A stretch of 48,451 nucleotides of DNA from Fibrobacter sp. (GCA_017649565.1 JAGCGO010000039.1:1-48451); one strand, 5' to 3'. Counted from the stretch's first letter, positions 38,425 to 48,336 are shown. A program made the numbers and translations. The notes: a model not told the origin generated them from the letters alone.

Positions 38425-39272
38425 GCAGTGGCGTAGTCCAACAGGTTCTGTACTTCTTTTTTCGTCGGGATATGCCAGCCATCGGGACAGACTCCCTGTA
38501 TGGGGCCTTCGCCCAAATCACAGCTACTCTCGTATTTACACCTGCTGTCGTTCATCGTCGCATCGCGGCTGTACATGCGGCCGTACAGTTCACAATTGTC
38601 GTCACTGTCGTCGTAGCAGTTGGATTTTCCCATGGAGTGGCCTTCATAGTTCAAGTTTTCGGCCATCCATGTGACGCCATCGACTACGACAGTCCTGTAA
38701 GTCTTGCCGTCGCGGGAATCCTTCATTGTCCCGTAAGTGATGTCCGGGTTGAAGTGCGAATCTTTGGCGGTTTGGAGGTCGCGGCTCGAAGAACTATTGC
38801 TGGAAGAACTGCTCGAGGAGTAGCTGCTCGATGATGAGCGGTTGCTTGAAGAACTGTAACTTGAGGAAGACCGCGAACTGCTGGAGTTATCACCATCGTC
38901 AGAACTGCTTGACGCACGAGAACTGCTGGAGTCTTCATCGTCTTCCGAGCTGCTTGATGCATCCTTGTGCACGAACTCCTTGCCTTGTGCCGTGAGGGTG
39001 TCGTTATCGCCAACCCAGATGTATACGGAGTCGATGTCGTCGAACTCGCAGATGTAGCTATCCTTCTCGCGCCCCACGATGGCTTCGCGGCCTTCGCGCA
39101 TTTCGTTGCACGGGTAATCCGCAAATTCCTTGTTCGACTTGAACGCGTAATCGTACCCGCGGTCTTTTGCAATTGGGGAGAAGCTGTCGTCGTCGCCGCA
39201 GGCCGTGAAAACGGTTGCGCCAAAGATAAGGGGGGCTATGCCCAATGTATTTCTAAATGCAGAATGTTTCAT
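38420..39272 (-). pseudogene. FISUMP lipoprotein, 5' part, cut by prophage
   Basis: The 5' part of the interrupted gene, start MKHSAF at 39272 with AGGAGATAGG upstream. It has a lipoprotein signal (LIFGATVFTAC, lipid on the Cys), an N-terminal domain shared with its neighbour (CNEMREGREAIVGREKDSY, YIWVGDNDTLTAQGKEFV), a long serine-rich linker, and a FISUMP domain that breaks after IPTKKEVQNLLDYATAP. It may still be made as a 285-aa lipoprotein lacking the C-terminal third of the domain. The remainder is at 1192-2136. Confidence 0.9.
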
Positions 39273-39349
39273 CCTATCTCCTAAAAAATCATTTTGCAAG
39301 AAAAATGTAATAATTTGTATTTATTTTGTTCAAATTAGGAGTGCTTTTA

Positions 39350-41881
39350 TTAGTCCTTTACGCAGCGGACGGAATGAAACGGTTTTGTTGAGCCTTCGTT
39401 GAGGACTGCGGTATGTCCGCTCCCATGAATCATCAGGAAGTATGGAAATCCTGTTGATGAAGCGTTGTAGACCCACAGGGATGTATATGTCCCTTTCCCG
39501 CTAAAGGATTCGCTGAGGACACCTGCTCCCGTAAAGGACAAGCCGTTTGTGTTTGTCCCGCTATACGAGGCCTCCCAGCCGTAACTTGACATGGCCGCGT
39601 TGCCGCCATTTTGGCCTATGTGGCTTACGAGTACGTCGGCTTCGTTTTTCGTGGGAATATGCCAGCCATCCGGGCAGACGCCCTGGACTTTGCCCGACCC
39701 TAGGTTGCACGAAATAGTATATTCGCATCGGTCATCGTCCATTGCGGCAGGGTAGGCGTAAAGCCGGCCAAAAACTTCGCAGTTGTTCGGGTCGTCGCCG
39801 TAACAGCGGGAGTTCCCTTCTAATATTGGATTTTTTGAGGAATCCGCATAGTTCAAGTTTTCTGCCATCCAGGTGCTTCCCGCATAATAGATGGTCCTGT
39901 AAGTTTTGCCGTCGCGCGTGTCGGTCATGGTTCCATAGCTGATGCTCGGATTGAAAAGGACAGACCTGTCGAACGAACTCGACGACTTGACGGATGAACT
40001 GCTTGGGGGAGTGCTTGAAGATGAACTGCTCGAAGACGAAACGCTCGAAGACGAACTCTTCGCGGAACTCGAAGACGCGGGAGCGCCGTCGCCCTTCACG
40101 CAACGGACGGAGAAGTACGTTTCGTAGCCGTCAAAATTATTGATGAATGCTTCGTTGTCTTTGCCCCTTATGAGAAGGTAATACATGTCGCTCGACTGGT
40201 AATAGACCCACGTGTACGAATATTCACCGATTTCGTCGAAATTGTGCTTGGTATCGTAATCTCCTGTTCCCACAAAGGAGAGCCCGTATGTATCGACCCC
40301 TGGATTGATGTATAGCGAGTCCTCGGTTCCCCACCCAATCGTGGACATTAGCGGCCTTGCCTTTTTGCCTGCAAGGGTTACCAATACCTGCGTCTCGGAA
40401 TATGTCGGGATATGCCAGCCGTCCGGGCAGATTCCCTGAATGGGGCCGTTACCCAGGTTGCAACTCGACTGGTATGCGCACCGCGAATCGTTCATTGCGG
40501 CATCGCGGCTGTAAAAGCGACCGTAAAGGTTGCAAATTTCCTCGTCGTTATTAAAACAACGGGACTTGCCTATTTCGTTGCCGTCGTAGTTGAGGTTCTC
40601 TGCCATCCAGATTGTTCCTTCGACACTCACGGTTCTGTAAGTTTTGCTGTCGCGCGGGTCGGTCATGGTGCCGTAATTGATGTTCGGATTGAACTGTTCG
40701 CCCTTTACTGTGAGGCGGGGCTTGAGTTCTTCCCAGTTCAGCGAGGAACTGCTCATTGAACTACTCGAGACACTGCTGCTCGACTTTGCCGAAGAACTTG
40801 ATGAACTATAGCTCGAGGAGTAGTTGCTCGAGGAGTAACTGCTTGAGGAGACTGGATTTGCCTTCCCTTTAACGCAACGGACGCCAATACTCACATATGA
40901 GGAGTAGTCGTAGAGGAGTAGATCGTTTGACTTGACGTTTATCAAGAGATAACGTTGTGCACCGTTCGGCAGGTAAACCCACATGCATGACGCTGTGTCA
41001 AGGGACCTGAAGCCTTTGCTCTCGTGTATGCCGCTCGGTATAAACGATAGTCCATAGGTGTCTTTTGTCGAGTCGGAGAGGAATTCCGACTCCCAGCCCT
41101 TTTTCGATATCCAGTCTGCCTCATTTGTGCCTATATATTTTATTAGGATTTCGGTTTCTTCGTATGTCGGAATGTGCCATCCGTCCGGGCATATGCCTTG
41201 AATGGGGGAGGTTCCCAAATTACATTTTGACTCTGACGTGCATTCGGGCGAATTCATTGCGGCTTCGCGGGTGTAAAGCCTTCCGTAAAGTTCGCAGAAT
41301 TCTTCTTCGTCATTGTAGCAGAATGCATCGCCATATTCATTGCCTGCATAATTCAGGTTTTCCGCCATCCAGGTTTGGCCATTCACGACGACGGTCTTGT
41401 ACTTTTTGCCGTCGCGCGAGTCTGTCATTGTGCCGTAGTTGATGTCGGGGTTGAACTGCTCGCCTTTTTCGGTCAGGCGGGGGGTGTCGCTAACCTTCTG
41501 CCGTGAAGAACTGCTGTAATCCCGTCCTGAGCTTGTCAAAGGATTTTCATCGTCTGAACTGCTGGAACTTTCTGCACGCACGAACTCCTTGCCGACTGCC
41601 GTGAGCGTGTCGTCGTAGCCTACCCAGATGTAGACGGAATCTTGGTAATCGAACTTGCAGACGTAGCTGTCCTTGTTGCGGCCGATAACGGCTTCGCGCC
41701 CTTCGCGCATGTCGTTACACGGAGTTTTCGACAAGTCCTTCGCCGTTGTGTACGCGTAGTCGTACCCGCGGTTTTTCGAGACTGGGGAAAAGCTGTCGTC
41801 GTCGCCGCATGCAGTAAAAACGGTTGCGCCCAAAAATAAAAATGTAAAGTATGGGATAGTTCTGAATGCCTGAAAATTCAT
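39350..41881 (-). CDS. Lipoprotein with three FISUMP domains
   Basis: 843 aa from the ATG at 41881 (GAGGAGAAT upstream). Lipobox FLGATVFTAC, then an N-terminal domain nearly the same as in the interrupted paralogue (CNDMREGREAVIGRNKDSY). Three FISUMP domains (about 155-345, 400-600 and 660-843) each show TWMAENLNY or IWMAENLNY, ICPDGWHIPT or VCPDGWHIPT, and end SVRCVK or GVRCVK. Poly-serine linkers with SSS tracts separate them. Probably displayed on the outer membrane; function unknown. It lies downstream of the disrupted paralogue and on the same strand. Confidence 0.9.
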   Translation of the reverse strand: MNFQAFRTIPYFTFLFLGATVFTACGDDDSFSPVSKNRGYDYAYTTAKDLSKTPCNDMREGREAVIGRNKDSYVCKFDYQDSVYIWVGYDDTLTAVGKEFVRAESSSSSDDENPLTSSGRDYSSSSRQKVSDTPRLTEKGEQFNPDINYGTMTDSRDGKKYKTVVVNGQTWMAENLNYAGNEYGDAFCYNDEEEFCELYGRLYTREAAMNSPECTSESKCNLGTSPIQGICPDGWHIPTYEETEILIKYIGTNEADWISKKGWESEFLSDSTKDTYGLSFIPSGIHESKGFRSLDTASCMWVYLPNGAQRYLLINVKSNDLLLYDYSSYVSIGVRCVKGKANPVSSSSYSSSNYSSSYSSSSSSAKSSSSVSSSSMSSSSLNWEELKPRLTVKGEQFNPNINYGTMTDPRDSKTYRTVSVEGTIWMAENLNYDGNEIGKSRCFNNDEEICNLYGRFYSRDAAMNDSRCAYQSSCNLGNGPIQGICPDGWHIPTYSETQVLVTLAGKKARPLMSTIGWGTEDSLYINPGVDTYGLSFVGTGDYDTKHNFDEIGEYSYTWVYYQSSDMYYLLIRGKDNEAFINNFDGYETYFSVRCVKGDGAPASSSSAKSSSSSVSSSSSSSSSTPPSSSSVKSSSSFDRSVLFNPSISYGTMTDTRDGKTYRTIYYAGSTWMAENLNYADSSKNPILEGNSRCYGDDPNNCEVFGRLYAYPAAMDDDRCEYTISCNLGSGKVQGVCPDGWHIPTKNEADVLVSHIGQNGGNAAMSSYGWEASYSGTNTNGLSFTGAGVLSESFSGKGTYTSLWVYNASSTGFPYFLMIHGSGHTAVLNEGSTKPFHSVRCVKD

Positions 41882-41957
41882 ATTCTCCTCTTTAATTTTC
41901 CGCTTTATTTTTACGATATAAAATATATCATATTTTTGGGGCCGTTTCACATGGAAT

Positions 41958-41987
41958 AAAAAAAGCGCCTGCACATTGGCAGGCGCT
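41958..41987 (-). terminator. Terminator after the 42008 gene
   Basis: A 9-bp stem AGCGCCTGC/GCAGGCGCT (41964-41972 with 41979-41987). Leftward it is followed by six or more T. Ends the two-gene secreted-protein operon before the FISUMP gene. Confidence 0.88.
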
Positions 41988-42007
41988 TGGTGAATATATT
42001 GTAGCCC

Positions 42008-42922
42008 CTACTTCAGGAAGAGCATCCGCTTCCCGTCAATCTGCAAGATAACGGGCAATGTCGGGGCGGCGAAGATGTCGCCCTTTAAAGTGCCCTGTTC
42101 CAGGAGCTGGCCGTTGGCGCTGAACGCCTTGTAAGGTGTTCCCGGCACGACATTGTCGATGCGGTAGAGCCCTGGCTTTATCTTGAGAAATGTAGCCTTC
42201 GCTTTGACCTGGCCTAGGCTTTCAGGTTTGGATGTTGTATCTGGAGGAACGGTTGTAGTATCAGGAGGGACGGCTGCCGTATCGGTAGCGAACCTGTAAT
42301 CCGGGCAGTAGTTCAGCGTATCGAGCGCGATGCTGTGTACGCCAGCCACGGCGCTCATGGCAAGCGGAATGTCGACTGCGTCAATGTCATGCCCGTCGTT
42401 GCGCTTTCTGCGTCCTGGAGGGTTGAATTCACAACCGGTGTAGCCAAATTCTCTGCAGTAGAACTGTAGGCATAATTCAAATACATGCGTCACGAGGGAA
42501 TCAGCCTGTTCAGCCGTACCCTTGAATACGCCAGCCTTCTGGAGTCGTGGGAACTCGTCTTTGAATACAGCGTCATGGTGTACGGAGTAAAGCGAGTCTA
42601 CGGCATCATTGGGGTCGTTGGAGTAAGCAACTCGTGCCACCTTCACCACTTTTTCAGAAACGATGACGATAAGGGTAGAGTCCAGTTGGGACCTGTACAT
42701 CCATACGGTATCGCTTCCGGAAACATTAGCTACCGCAGGCTCACGCTTATCCATGTTCGAAAGGTCGAGGTAGTCGCCTTCGAACAGGTAGAGCGCCGTC
42801 GTAGGGTAGAGCGGCTCAAGCAAGCTAGTACTACCGCTTCCTTGGGAGGGTGCGGTAAAGCTGCACTCTGCCGCGTAAAGGCTTGCGGCAAGGGCACCGA
42901 TGTAAAGTGGAACGAGTTTCAT
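42008..42922 (-). CDS. Secreted protein with C-terminal sorting-like domain
   Basis: 304 aa. Sec signal (KLVPLYIGALAASLYAAEC). The mature part holds several cysteines and no known catalytic motif. A PPDTT(T/S) repeat linker (about 220-232) leads to a C-terminal beta domain (YKAFSANGQLLEQGTLKGD, ending DGKRMLFLK) resembling the Fibrobacter/type IX-like C-terminal sorting modules. It starts 18 nt after the protease-like gene, so they are probably cotranscribed. Function unknown. Confidence 0.7.
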   Translation of the reverse strand: MKLVPLYIGALAASLYAAECSFTAPSQGSGSTSLLEPLYPTTALYLFEGDYLDLSNMDKREPAVANVSGSDTVWMYRSQLDSTLIVIVSEKVVKVARVAYSNDPNDAVDSLYSVHHDAVFKDEFPRLQKAGVFKGTAEQADSLVTHVFELCLQFYCREFGYTGCEFNPPGRRKRNDGHDIDAVDIPLAMSAVAGVHSIALDTLNYCPDYRFATDTAAVPPDTTTVPPDTTSKPESLGQVKAKATFLKIKPGLYRIDNVVPGTPYKAFSANGQLLEQGTLKGDIFAAPTLPVILQIDGKRMLFLK

Positions 42923-42940
42923 TTTCAGCTCCTGTCTGGA

Positions 42941-45900
42941 TTAGTTGTTAAATCCGTATTGTACGTTCTTGATTATAGCAAAATCGAAGACATTTATCTT
43001 GGATGCGATTACGCTTCCGTAGAAAATGTACCGAGTTTGTCCTAAATTGATCGTAGAATACGGGGCAACAAGCCTTGCAGCGAGCGGGAAGTCAACAAAG
43101 TAATCCCTGTTGTAGGTGTGAATGAGCACTTCGAAGCCGCTAGCAATGGTCTTGAGCTGCTCTTCGCTGTGGTTCATGTTGCCACGCCAGAAGAATTCGC
43201 CATTGATGTGCAATGCAGAACGGCTGCCCGGCTGCACGAACTCAATGTTTGCATTCTGCATAATGTTGAGGTCGTTCACGCGGAACTCGCCTGCAGGAAT
43301 GCGGATGGTAGCACCCGGTTCAATATTGATCCTCCCGTATTCGGCTCCGTCTTCCAGTACAAAGATTTTTCCGGCCGAAACGGTGGTATCCTTGCCGTTC
43401 TGGTAGGGCGGCAGGTCGATGACCGTCGGGAAGGTGTTGTTCCATTCGGCCAGCGTATGGTTGTTCACGGTGCCCATCACATAGTAGGAGTAGGCGGAAA
43501 GCGGCGAAATGTTGGCGTTTTCGTAGAGTTCGACGTTCCCGTGGATGGTGACCCTGCTACGGAACATGATGGTGGCGAGCGAGTAAACGCTGCCTACGTG
43601 GTTGTCGTCGCCGATGGACAGCGGGTTGTACACATCGGACTGGATGCCCGCGCTAGCGAGGTCGCAGTAATCGCCGTTAACCTTGGTGCAGTTGACGTTG
43701 CTCTTGTAGCGCAAGGTCGAAAGTGCGTACAGGGCCGGGAATTCGCCAATAGGCTGCGGCGAAATGATTTCGTCATCGGAAGCGTCGTACGGGTTGGTTT
43801 CGCCTTCGTCCAGAATGCCGTTGCGGTTCAGGTCTTCGTCGCCGTCCTTTGTGCCTCCGTTATCGGAGTCGTAGTCCAGTTCGGCGCGGAGTCCGTCGCC
43901 GTCTACATCGGCGTAGGTTTCGAAATTGACAACGGGGTACTGGTAATATTGGGCATAGTTCCATTCGTAGTCAAAGGTGGTCTGGAGGAGCGTGTAAGAA
44001 ACGATTTCTTCGCGGTCGTTAACATCGTCTCCGTCAGAGTCCGGCTTGTTGACCTTTGTATGGAAGCGGTTGGTTTCGTCAAAGTCATAAAGTCCGTCTT
44101 CGTCCGAGTCCGTTGTGATGGACGGGTCGCCGGCTTTGGGGGCGGTGACATTTGACGGAATCCATGCACCATAGACTTGGGTTTCTTTTTCAAATACGCG
44201 CCATTCGTATGTACCGTTGTTGTCGGTATTGATAAAGCGGTATTCTGTCAAGCCTATATTGGGGTTCAGGCGCATGGCGTCGATAATCATGATATGAGAT
44301 CTCTGCCAAATATAGATGGGCTTTCCCTGGCTCAGGGCATCGTTCAATTCATTTTCGTCGGGGCGGACGGATTCATAATGGAGGTCGTTCTGGCCGACGT
44401 TCAAAGCGTACTGCAGCGCCGTGTTGATGTCGTATACGCTACCGCTTCCACCGTAATCGTGCGGGAATGCGTGGAGGATAAGGTTGTCGGGGTCGCCCTT
44501 GACGTACATCTTGATTTCGTCCTGGGTGATGTCGCCACCGTAGTAGTGGTTCAGCATCGTGGCGCCGACAATCCAGCATCTCCAGCTTTCTTCTTCGTTG
44601 TATTCTGCTTCGAATTCATCGGCAAACTTAATCTGGTGGTAGTCATTGTAGTAAGCAGAAAGGTTGTGCGGCGTACCACCCTTCACTTCGTTGAAGCGGT
44701 AACCCCACTGGAGGTCAAGAAGGTAGGAATCCTTACGGGCGGCGAGCGGGTCTACGTGGAGGTCGTAAACGATATGCTCGTTAGAGTAAACGCTGGTCAA
44801 GATAGTGAGCTTGGTGAGTTCGTCCTTGTGTTCGAGCAAGGCTTCGAGAGTGGTGTGGAAGTCGCCAGTCTGGGAGGCTTCTACGGTCCACCTGTAAGTG
44901 CCCGACGGGAGGAACACGGAAACGCTTGTCTTTGCAGTGACGACCTGAGCGGCGATTTCGTTCGTTTCGTCATTGATGACAGTGAGGATGTATTTCTTGG
45001 CGTTCTTGATGGCGACCCACGAGAATACCATGTATTCGCCTTCAAAAAGTGTGACGATAGAACCATCGGAAAGAGAAAGCGGCTGCGGATCCGGGAGCCA
45101 GGTGACGTCCTTTTCGATTTCCGAGGCGGAGAACAACTTCCATTCCTTCACGGTGTTGTTGGTTTCCGAAACGACGGCGCGGTAGAAGTCGCCGATTTCG
45201 TAGACGCGTTCACCGAAGGTGAAGTCAGAATAGTAGGTGCGCAGGTATTCGTTGGTGTTCAGGGCGCTATTCGCTGCGGCGACCGCCTCGGCGTGCGGGC
45301 CTTTTTTGCCCCATGCGATGTAATCGACGGGATTGTTGTTTGCATCGTAGAGGGTGAGTTCGCCTTCGAGGCCGAAAGCAAGGTCCTCATCAATGATGGT
45401 CACGTCGGCCGTGGGGCAGTGATCTGCGGTGGTGTTGCAGATAATCAGCTTTTTGCCCTTGATGAGTTCGCCAGAGAGCTGCGTGGAGTGCCCTTCAGCG
45501 TCGACCACGGTAAAGCCCTGCAGTGCGGAATGCTCTACATCGAAGTTGGAAATTTCAACCCATGCGGAGCGGAACTGGGAAACCTGGGGCTGCACGCCTA
45601 CAAAGCGCGGTGCCGCCGGGTCCGTGGGGAGGGGGCCTACGAAATGGTAGGGTTCACCGTTGATGTAGATGGCGATGTTATCGTCGGTAACAAACGAGCT
45701 GGAGTTGGGGTAGCTGAGGCTAGCCGTCTTGTCGAAGCTATGCCAGTCGGAGTAGTTGATACCAAAGGTCAATCCAGATTCGCTCGGGAAAATGCCCGGG
45801 GAAAGCGTAGGAATATCGATAGATATTTCAACCTGATCTCCGACTACATTCTGCGATAATGTTGCCTGCGGAACGTAGTAGGGGTTTACCTGCAATGTAC

Positions 45901-46093
45901 GGCTGGCATCGTAAGGCATATAGTATTTTAGCGAAACATTGTTGTAGGTTTCGTTCGTACTATTTACGACTCTTAGCCTTATTGTGGCCTGGGTGCTATT
46001 GTAAAGCTGCTCGTCGAACGCTTCGACATGTAGTCCTGTCTGGGCGAATGCTAGCGAACAGATTGATGCTAAAGCGAAGAGGATTCTTTTCAT
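42941..46093 (-). CDS. Large secreted modular cysteine-protease-like protein
   Basis: 1050 aa. Signal peptide (FALASICSLAFAQ). Residues about 20-130 resemble a CBM3-type fold (IRLRVVNSTNETYNNVSLKY). About 160-285 looks like a lamin-tail domain (AWVEISNFDVEHSALQGF). About 490-650 resembles papain/C39-type peptidases, with Cys506 (EESWRCWIVGATMLNHYYGG) and His600 (RSHIMIIDAM). Acidic repeats (DSDEDGLYD, DSDGDDVNDREE, DVDGDGL, DLNRNGILDEGE; about 675-770) match thrombospondin type 3-like calcium sites. A beta-rich C-terminus follows. Probably extracellular and possibly acting at plant-wall surfaces. Confidence 0.78.
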   Translation of the reverse strand: MKRILFALASICSLAFAQTGLHVEAFDEQLYNSTQATIRLRVVNSTNETYNNVSLKYYMPYDASRTLQVNPYYVPQATLSQNVVGDQVEISIDIPTLSPGIFPSESGLTFGINYSDWHSFDKTASLSYPNSSSFVTDDNIAIYINGEPYHFVGPLPTDPAAPRFVGVQPQVSQFRSAWVEISNFDVEHSALQGFTVVDAEGHSTQLSGELIKGKKLIICNTTADHCPTADVTIIDEDLAFGLEGELTLYDANNNPVDYIAWGKKGPHAEAVAAANSALNTNEYLRTYYSDFTFGERVYEIGDFYRAVVSETNNTVKEWKLFSASEIEKDVTWLPDPQPLSLSDGSIVTLFEGEYMVFSWVAIKNAKKYILTVINDETNEIAAQVVTAKTSVSVFLPSGTYRWTVEASQTGDFHTTLEALLEHKDELTKLTILTSVYSNEHIVYDLHVDPLAARKDSYLLDLQWGYRFNEVKGGTPHNLSAYYNDYHQIKFADEFEAEYNEEESWRCWIVGATMLNHYYGGDITQDEIKMYVKGDPDNLILHAFPHDYGGSGSVYDINTALQYALNVGQNDLHYESVRPDENELNDALSQGKPIYIWQRSHIMIIDAMRLNPNIGLTEYRFINTDNNGTYEWRVFEKETQVYGAWIPSNVTAPKAGDPSITTDSDEDGLYDFDETNRFHTKVNKPDSDGDDVNDREEIVSYTLLQTTFDYEWNYAQYYQYPVVNFETYADVDGDGLRAELDYDSDNGGTKDGDEDLNRNGILDEGETNPYDASDDEIISPQPIGEFPALYALSTLRYKSNVNCTKVNGDYCDLASAGIQSDVYNPLSIGDDNHVGSVYSLATIMFRSRVTIHGNVELYENANISPLSAYSYYVMGTVNNHTLAEWNNTFPTVIDLPPYQNGKDTTVSAGKIFVLEDGAEYGRINIEPGATIRIPAGEFRVNDLNIMQNANIEFVQPGSRSALHINGEFFWRGNMNHSEEQLKTIASGFEVLIHTYNRDYFVDFPLAARLVAPYSTINLGQTRYIFYGSVIASKINVFDFAIIKNVQYGFNN

Positions 46094-46489
46094 CTCTCTG
46101 TATCTCCTGTTTGTTATTCAGTAGTTGTAGAACGCGTTTACTCCCTAAAACCCGGAGGAAGGGGTAGGGGGAGAAAAACGTGTTTGGCGCGAAATATAAC
46201 AAACAAAGTTGTTCTAACAATACTCCAGATGAATTAAAATTTTAAGAACAAAGTAGCATAATTTGGAGAATGGAATGGATTTGGTGTGGTGCTTGTAATA
46301 CCCGTGCAATACTGCGTATTGCGCCAAGGCGTTTAAAGTAGGTCGTGTCTACTACCACAAATTTTTTTCAAAAAAAATGAAAAAATGGCCCTTTTGGACG
46401 CGCGTACGAAAAAAAAAGTCTTTTTTTATGATTGCAAAATGGCGCTGGGGACGGTTTCTTTAAAAAATGCTATATTCCGGAGGACATAA
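46094..46489. other. 396-nt intergenic region upstream of glucokinase
   Basis: AT-rich, no credible gene. It holds a short inverted repeat GCAATAC-TGC-GTATTGC (46306-46322), two poly-A/T tracts, and TATATT (46471-46476) as a likely -10 for glucokinase just ahead of the ribosome site. It must also contain the leftward promoter of the secreted-protein operon; none could be assigned with confidence. Confidence 0.5.
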
Positions 46490-47569
46490 ATGGAGTTTTT
46501 TATGGAAATCAAATGGCTTAATCCCGATGCGAAGTTTGACCGCTTAGTTCTTGCAGGCGATATTGGTGGAACCAACACGAACCTTGGCCTTGTCGGCTAC
46601 AAGGATGGCAAGTTTACCTTGATTCTCGAAACCGTGTGCCCCAGCAAGGATATCGACGGCCTCGATGCCCCTATCCGCGAAACGCTCAAGCTCGCTGCGG
46701 AATCCCGTGCCGACTTGAAGCCGAGCCACGTGTGCATCAGCGCCGCGGGCCCGGTGGCAAACAACAAGTGCGTGATGACTAACTTGCCCTGGAGTGTAGA
46801 TGGCGACGCCCTCACCGCGGCAACCGGCATCCCGACGCTCGTGATTAACGACTTCATGGCTATTAGCTACGGCATCCCGACGCTCGACGTGGATGACCCC
46901 AAGCAGATTTTCAAGCTTACGCATACCGACGGCAGTGTGCCCGCCCCGCAGAAGGCGACCAAGGCGGTTATCGGCCCGGGTACCGGCATGGGCGTGGGCT
47001 TCCTTGCCTTCGACGGCGAAAAGTACATCCCCGCTTCTTCGGAAGGCGGGCACTCCACCTTCGCTCCGTTCGACAAGGATTCGCAGGAGTTCCACGACTA
47101 CATGGAAAAGAAGATCGGTACCGTGCCCGGCGTGGAACCGCTCGTGTCTGGCATGGGCCTGCGCAACATGTACGAATGGTGGAAGGAAACCCGCGGCGTT
47201 CCCGATAACGAGGCCTTCAAGAAGATTGAAGAAACCGAACCGAACGATCGCCCCAAGTACATTAGCCGCGCCAGCGACACCGACCCGGTGGCTGCCGAAA
47301 TGATGCGCCTGTTTGTGAAGATGCTCGCCCGCTTTGCAAGCGATGCTTCTACGTTGTTCTTGCCGCTGGGTGGCCTTTACCTCGCTGGCGGTACGGTGCA
47401 GAAGGACCTGCGCTGGCTCGAACGCGATAGCCTGTTCATGAAGTACTTCGAAAAGAACTACAACCCGAACATCCGTCCGCTCTTGAACAAGATTCCGGTG
47501 TACATCATCAAGGATTACAGCATCAGCCTGTACGGCGCTGCGAACGCAAGCCTCAACTTGCAGAAGTAA
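46490..47569 (+). CDS. glk: Glucokinase
   Basis: 359 aa. Phosphorylates glucose to glucose-6-phosphate with ATP in the cytoplasm. Glk-family (non-ROK) features: phosphate-binding LAGDIGGTNTNLGLV near 21-35, VCISAAGPVANNKC near 80-93, VINDFMAISYGIP near 120, and the ATP-site VIGPGTGMGVGFL near 160. GGAGGA lies 5 nt before the ATG. Slightly longer than E. coli Glk (321 aa). In a cellulose degrader it feeds glucose into glycolysis. Confidence 0.9.
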   Translation: MEFFMEIKWLNPDAKFDRLVLAGDIGGTNTNLGLVGYKDGKFTLILETVCPSKDIDGLDAPIRETLKLAAESRADLKPSHVCISAAGPVANNKCVMTNLPWSVDGDALTAATGIPTLVINDFMAISYGIPTLDVDDPKQIFKLTHTDGSVPAPQKATKAVIGPGTGMGVGFLAFDGEKYIPASSEGGHSTFAPFDKDSQEFHDYMEKKIGTVPGVEPLVSGMGLRNMYEWWKETRGVPDNEAFKKIEETEPNDRPKYISRASDTDPVAAEMMRLFVKMLARFASDASTLFLPLGGLYLAGGTVQKDLRWLERDSLFMKYFEKNYNPNIRPLLNKIPVYIIKDYSISLYGAANASLNLQK

Positions 47570-47602
47570 CGCGCATCGTTTGCCCGAATCTTTTTGATTA
47601 AG

Positions 47603-47641
47603 AGAACTCGTTTGCTAGAACAACGAGTTCTTTATTTTTTT
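47603..47641 (+). terminator. Terminator after glucokinase
   Basis: A 10-bp stem AGAACTCGTT/AACGAGTTCT with a 9-nt loop, followed by TTATTTTTTT. It overlaps the 3' end of the convergent gene. Confidence 0.85.
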
Positions 47642-48223
47642 CATCTGGTCGTTGATTTTGTCCCACTCGATGTTCCAGAGTTTGCGGTAGTATTCGCAGT
47701 TCGAAACGATGGGCTTGATTTGCTTTTGCTGCCCGGCAATCATCGCGAACGTGGTGCAGCGCATGGCGCAGTCCTTGAAGAGGTACATGAGGCGGAATAT
47801 CTTCTGGATGCTGCTGCCCAGGTTGGCGTCGAGCAGGAACCCGTTTTGCTGCCACAGGTATTCGATTTTTTCGACGAGAGAGCCGAACGCATTGATTTCT
47901 TTTTGCATGTTCGGCAGGGTCATCTGCATAGAAATGACGACGGAGTTCTTGTCGGCTTCCAGGATTCTGTCGGCAAATTTAGAGAGGACGAGCAAAAGGT
48001 CTTTGGCGTTCTGGCGCCGTTCCCGGAATTCTTCGAGCTTCTGCTGTTGTTCCGCCCGCTGTTTTTCCATTTCAATGATGAGCTGGGTGCGTTTTTCTTC
48101 GTTAGCGATGAACAGCTTTTCGTTGCGTTTCGCTAAATAATAGGTGACGAGTGCAGATGCCAAACCGCCGCCAAAGGCGCCGAGGAGTGCGACTGCGCAT
48201 AGGGTAAATAGCGAACTGCCCAT
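47615..48223 (-). CDS. Membrane-anchored coiled-coil protein
   Basis: 202 aa. One N-terminal membrane helix (FTLCAVALLGAFGGGLASAL) with a basic inner edge, a glutamine- and glutamate-rich coiled coil (about 40-75), and a helical C-terminal domain. No family recognised. Convergent with glucokinase; its stop lies within the terminator hairpin. Confidence 0.65.
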   Translation of the reverse strand: MGSSLFTLCAVALLGAFGGGLASALVTYYLAKRNEKLFIANEEKRTQLIIEMEKQRAEQQQKLEEFRERRQNAKDLLLVLSKFADRILEADKNSVVISMQMTLPNMQKEINAFGSLVEKIEYLWQQNGFLLDANLGSSIQKIFRLMYLFKDCAMRCTTFAMIAGQQKQIKPIVSNCEYYRKLWNIEWDKINDQMKKIKNSLF

Positions 48224-48336
48224 AAGTCAAGAGGAAATTTAGAACAAATTATGATACATGTTTGATACTTAACTGCCAATATTTGTTTATTTTATTGTTG
48301 CGGCACCCCCTATTTTTCTAAATTTGCCCCCTAGTT

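Noticed and set aside
38780..40860. Repeated serine-coding blocks as a possible CRISPR array
   Set aside because: Repeats are in frame within lipoprotein linkers, with no constant repeat-spacer length and no cas genes.
39350..41974. Host FISUMP domains as extra DGR target sites
   Set aside because: Their C-terminal DNA does not match TR: even the conserved SVR.VKD codons differ from the homing segment, so this TR should not target them.
44177..45859. Open frame of 560 codons on the plus strand
   Set aside because: Antisense to the large secreted protease-like protein, which has a signal peptide and clear modules.
46094..46489. Possible riboswitch or small RNA ahead of glucokinase
   Set aside because: Only a 7-bp inverted repeat and A/T tracts are visible; no known aptamer pattern could be recognised.
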